Positions 63,675 through 64,000 of a stretch of 64,000 nucleotides of DNA are shown here, piece by piece. Below the pieces are notes generated by a model. The model searched no databases. It was not told the DNA's origin and worked only from the letters and a program-made list of their open reading frames with translations. How positions within the stretch are numbered: position 1 is the stretch's first letter; the number at the start of each line of letters is the position of its first letter. The stretch lies in contig NZ_JABX01000012.1 in the NCBI RefSeq assembly GCF_001469165.1, positions 62,001 to 126,000 on the forward strand. The letters run 5' to 3'. Source of the stretch: Thiohalocapsa sp. ML1. Lineage in GTDB: Bacteria > Pseudomonadota > Gammaproteobacteria > Chromatiales > Chromatiaceae. A program made the position numbers and the translations under genes.

Positions 63675-64000
63675 TCAGCCCGCCAGTGCCTCCCGCACCC
63701 GCGCGCAGCGCGCCTCCAGGTCCGGCGCGGCGGCGGCGGGGGCGGCTGCATACCACTGGCGCAGTAGCGCGAGGGGCTCGTCGCTGCCGGCGCCGCTGTC
63801 CGTGCTTGCGCCATCGCTCATGCGCGCCTTGAGGCGCTGCACCTGCAGGGTCATGCGCTCGGTCTCGAGCGCCGGCGGCGACGGGACGCCGGCGGCGATT
63901 TCCAGTCTCAGGCAGAGTGCCCGACGCTCCTGCATCGCCTGCGGCAAACTTGACCGCAGGCGCGCGAGTGCGGGCTCGTCACCGTCGGCGGCCGCGAGAA
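63675..64000 (-). CDS. DUF349-type protein, C-terminal part (runs off the window)
   Basis: About 108 residues are visible, entering from the right edge in frame and ending at the stop at 63675. Key segment: PQAMQERRALCLRLEIAAGV followed by ETERMTLQVQRLKARM, which is the helical end typical of DUF349 proteins in Gammaproteobacteria. These are long helical proteins of unknown biochemical role. Start and N-terminal repeats lie outside the window. Confidence 0.65.
   Translation of the reverse strand, partial: LAAADGDEPALARLRSSLPQAMQERRALCLRLEIAAGVPSPPALETERMTLQVQRLKARMSDGASTDSGAGSDEPLALLRQWYAAAPAAAAPDLEARCARVREALAG

Overview
The window is GC-rich, double-stranded chromosomal sequence of a gammaproteobacterium, most likely a purple sulfur bacterium (Chromatiaceae), possibly marine or halophilic. 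The evidence is the gene order pyrG-eno-ftsB-ispD-ispF-truD (typical of Gammaproteobacteria), a glycine/tyrosine-rich sulfur globule envelope protein with a signal peptide, an NhaD-type Na+/H+ antiporter, FNR, ArsM and an accessory V/A-type ATPase fragment. The species cannot be named from sequence reading alone. I saw no tRNA, rRNA or CRISPR array.

Layout. 1-6.5 kb is an accessory zone: a SIR2-HerA antiphage pair of visibly lower GC, a decayed group II intron whose maturase is mostly deleted, two type II toxin-antitoxin (TA) pairs (DUF2281/PIN and Phd/VapC) and a frameshifted ribbon-helix-helix antitoxin. 6.6-15.6 kb carries housekeeping and accessory genes: an alpha/beta hydrolase, a cupin, recQ, an orphan RND-type adaptor lipoprotein coupled to an S24-fold protein, an Atm1-like ABC exporter and a Bcr/CflA-type MFS pump. 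15.9-21.8 kb holds two caspase-family genes. The larger is in an operon with an unusual serine hydrolase and a DUF1640 coiled-coil protein, a plausible cell-suicide module. 22-32 kb has a metallophosphoesterase, arsM, a PIF1-like helicase, cobQ, dnaQ and nhaD. Between cobQ and dnaQ lies a 33-unit heptanucleotide array.

32.5-42.2 kb is the core: fnr with an FNR box upstream, the sulfur globule gene with a good sigma70-type promoter and a terminator, the pyrG-to-truD cluster, and an autotransporter. 42.6-48.7 kb has a CopZ-like HMA protein and a PspA-like / membrane / VWA operon facing a two-component system across a 166-bp intergenic region containing a direct-repeat operator candidate. 49-58 kb has a hemerythrin, V-ATPase subunits B and D without their partners, a CWC cysteine-rich protein, a DUF2189 membrane protein, and a thiol-redox cluster (conserved Cys protein, DsbD/ScsB-like reductase, AhpC/TSA-like redoxin). 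58-64 kb returns to accessory content: ParDE, a broken beta-carbonic anhydrase, a tight three-gene operon (AAA ATPase, TOPRIM-like protein, DUF262 protein) that looks like an undescribed or poorly described defence system, and the end of a DUF349 gene.

A second theme is repetitive intergenic DNA: a dispersed element with an identical 22-bp palindrome in three copies, a linked element built on 7-bp GGGCCGA units in inverted orientation at four loci, the GCGAAGT heptamer array, and several REP-like tandem repeats. One of these sits inside a truncated UPF0175 antitoxin gene.
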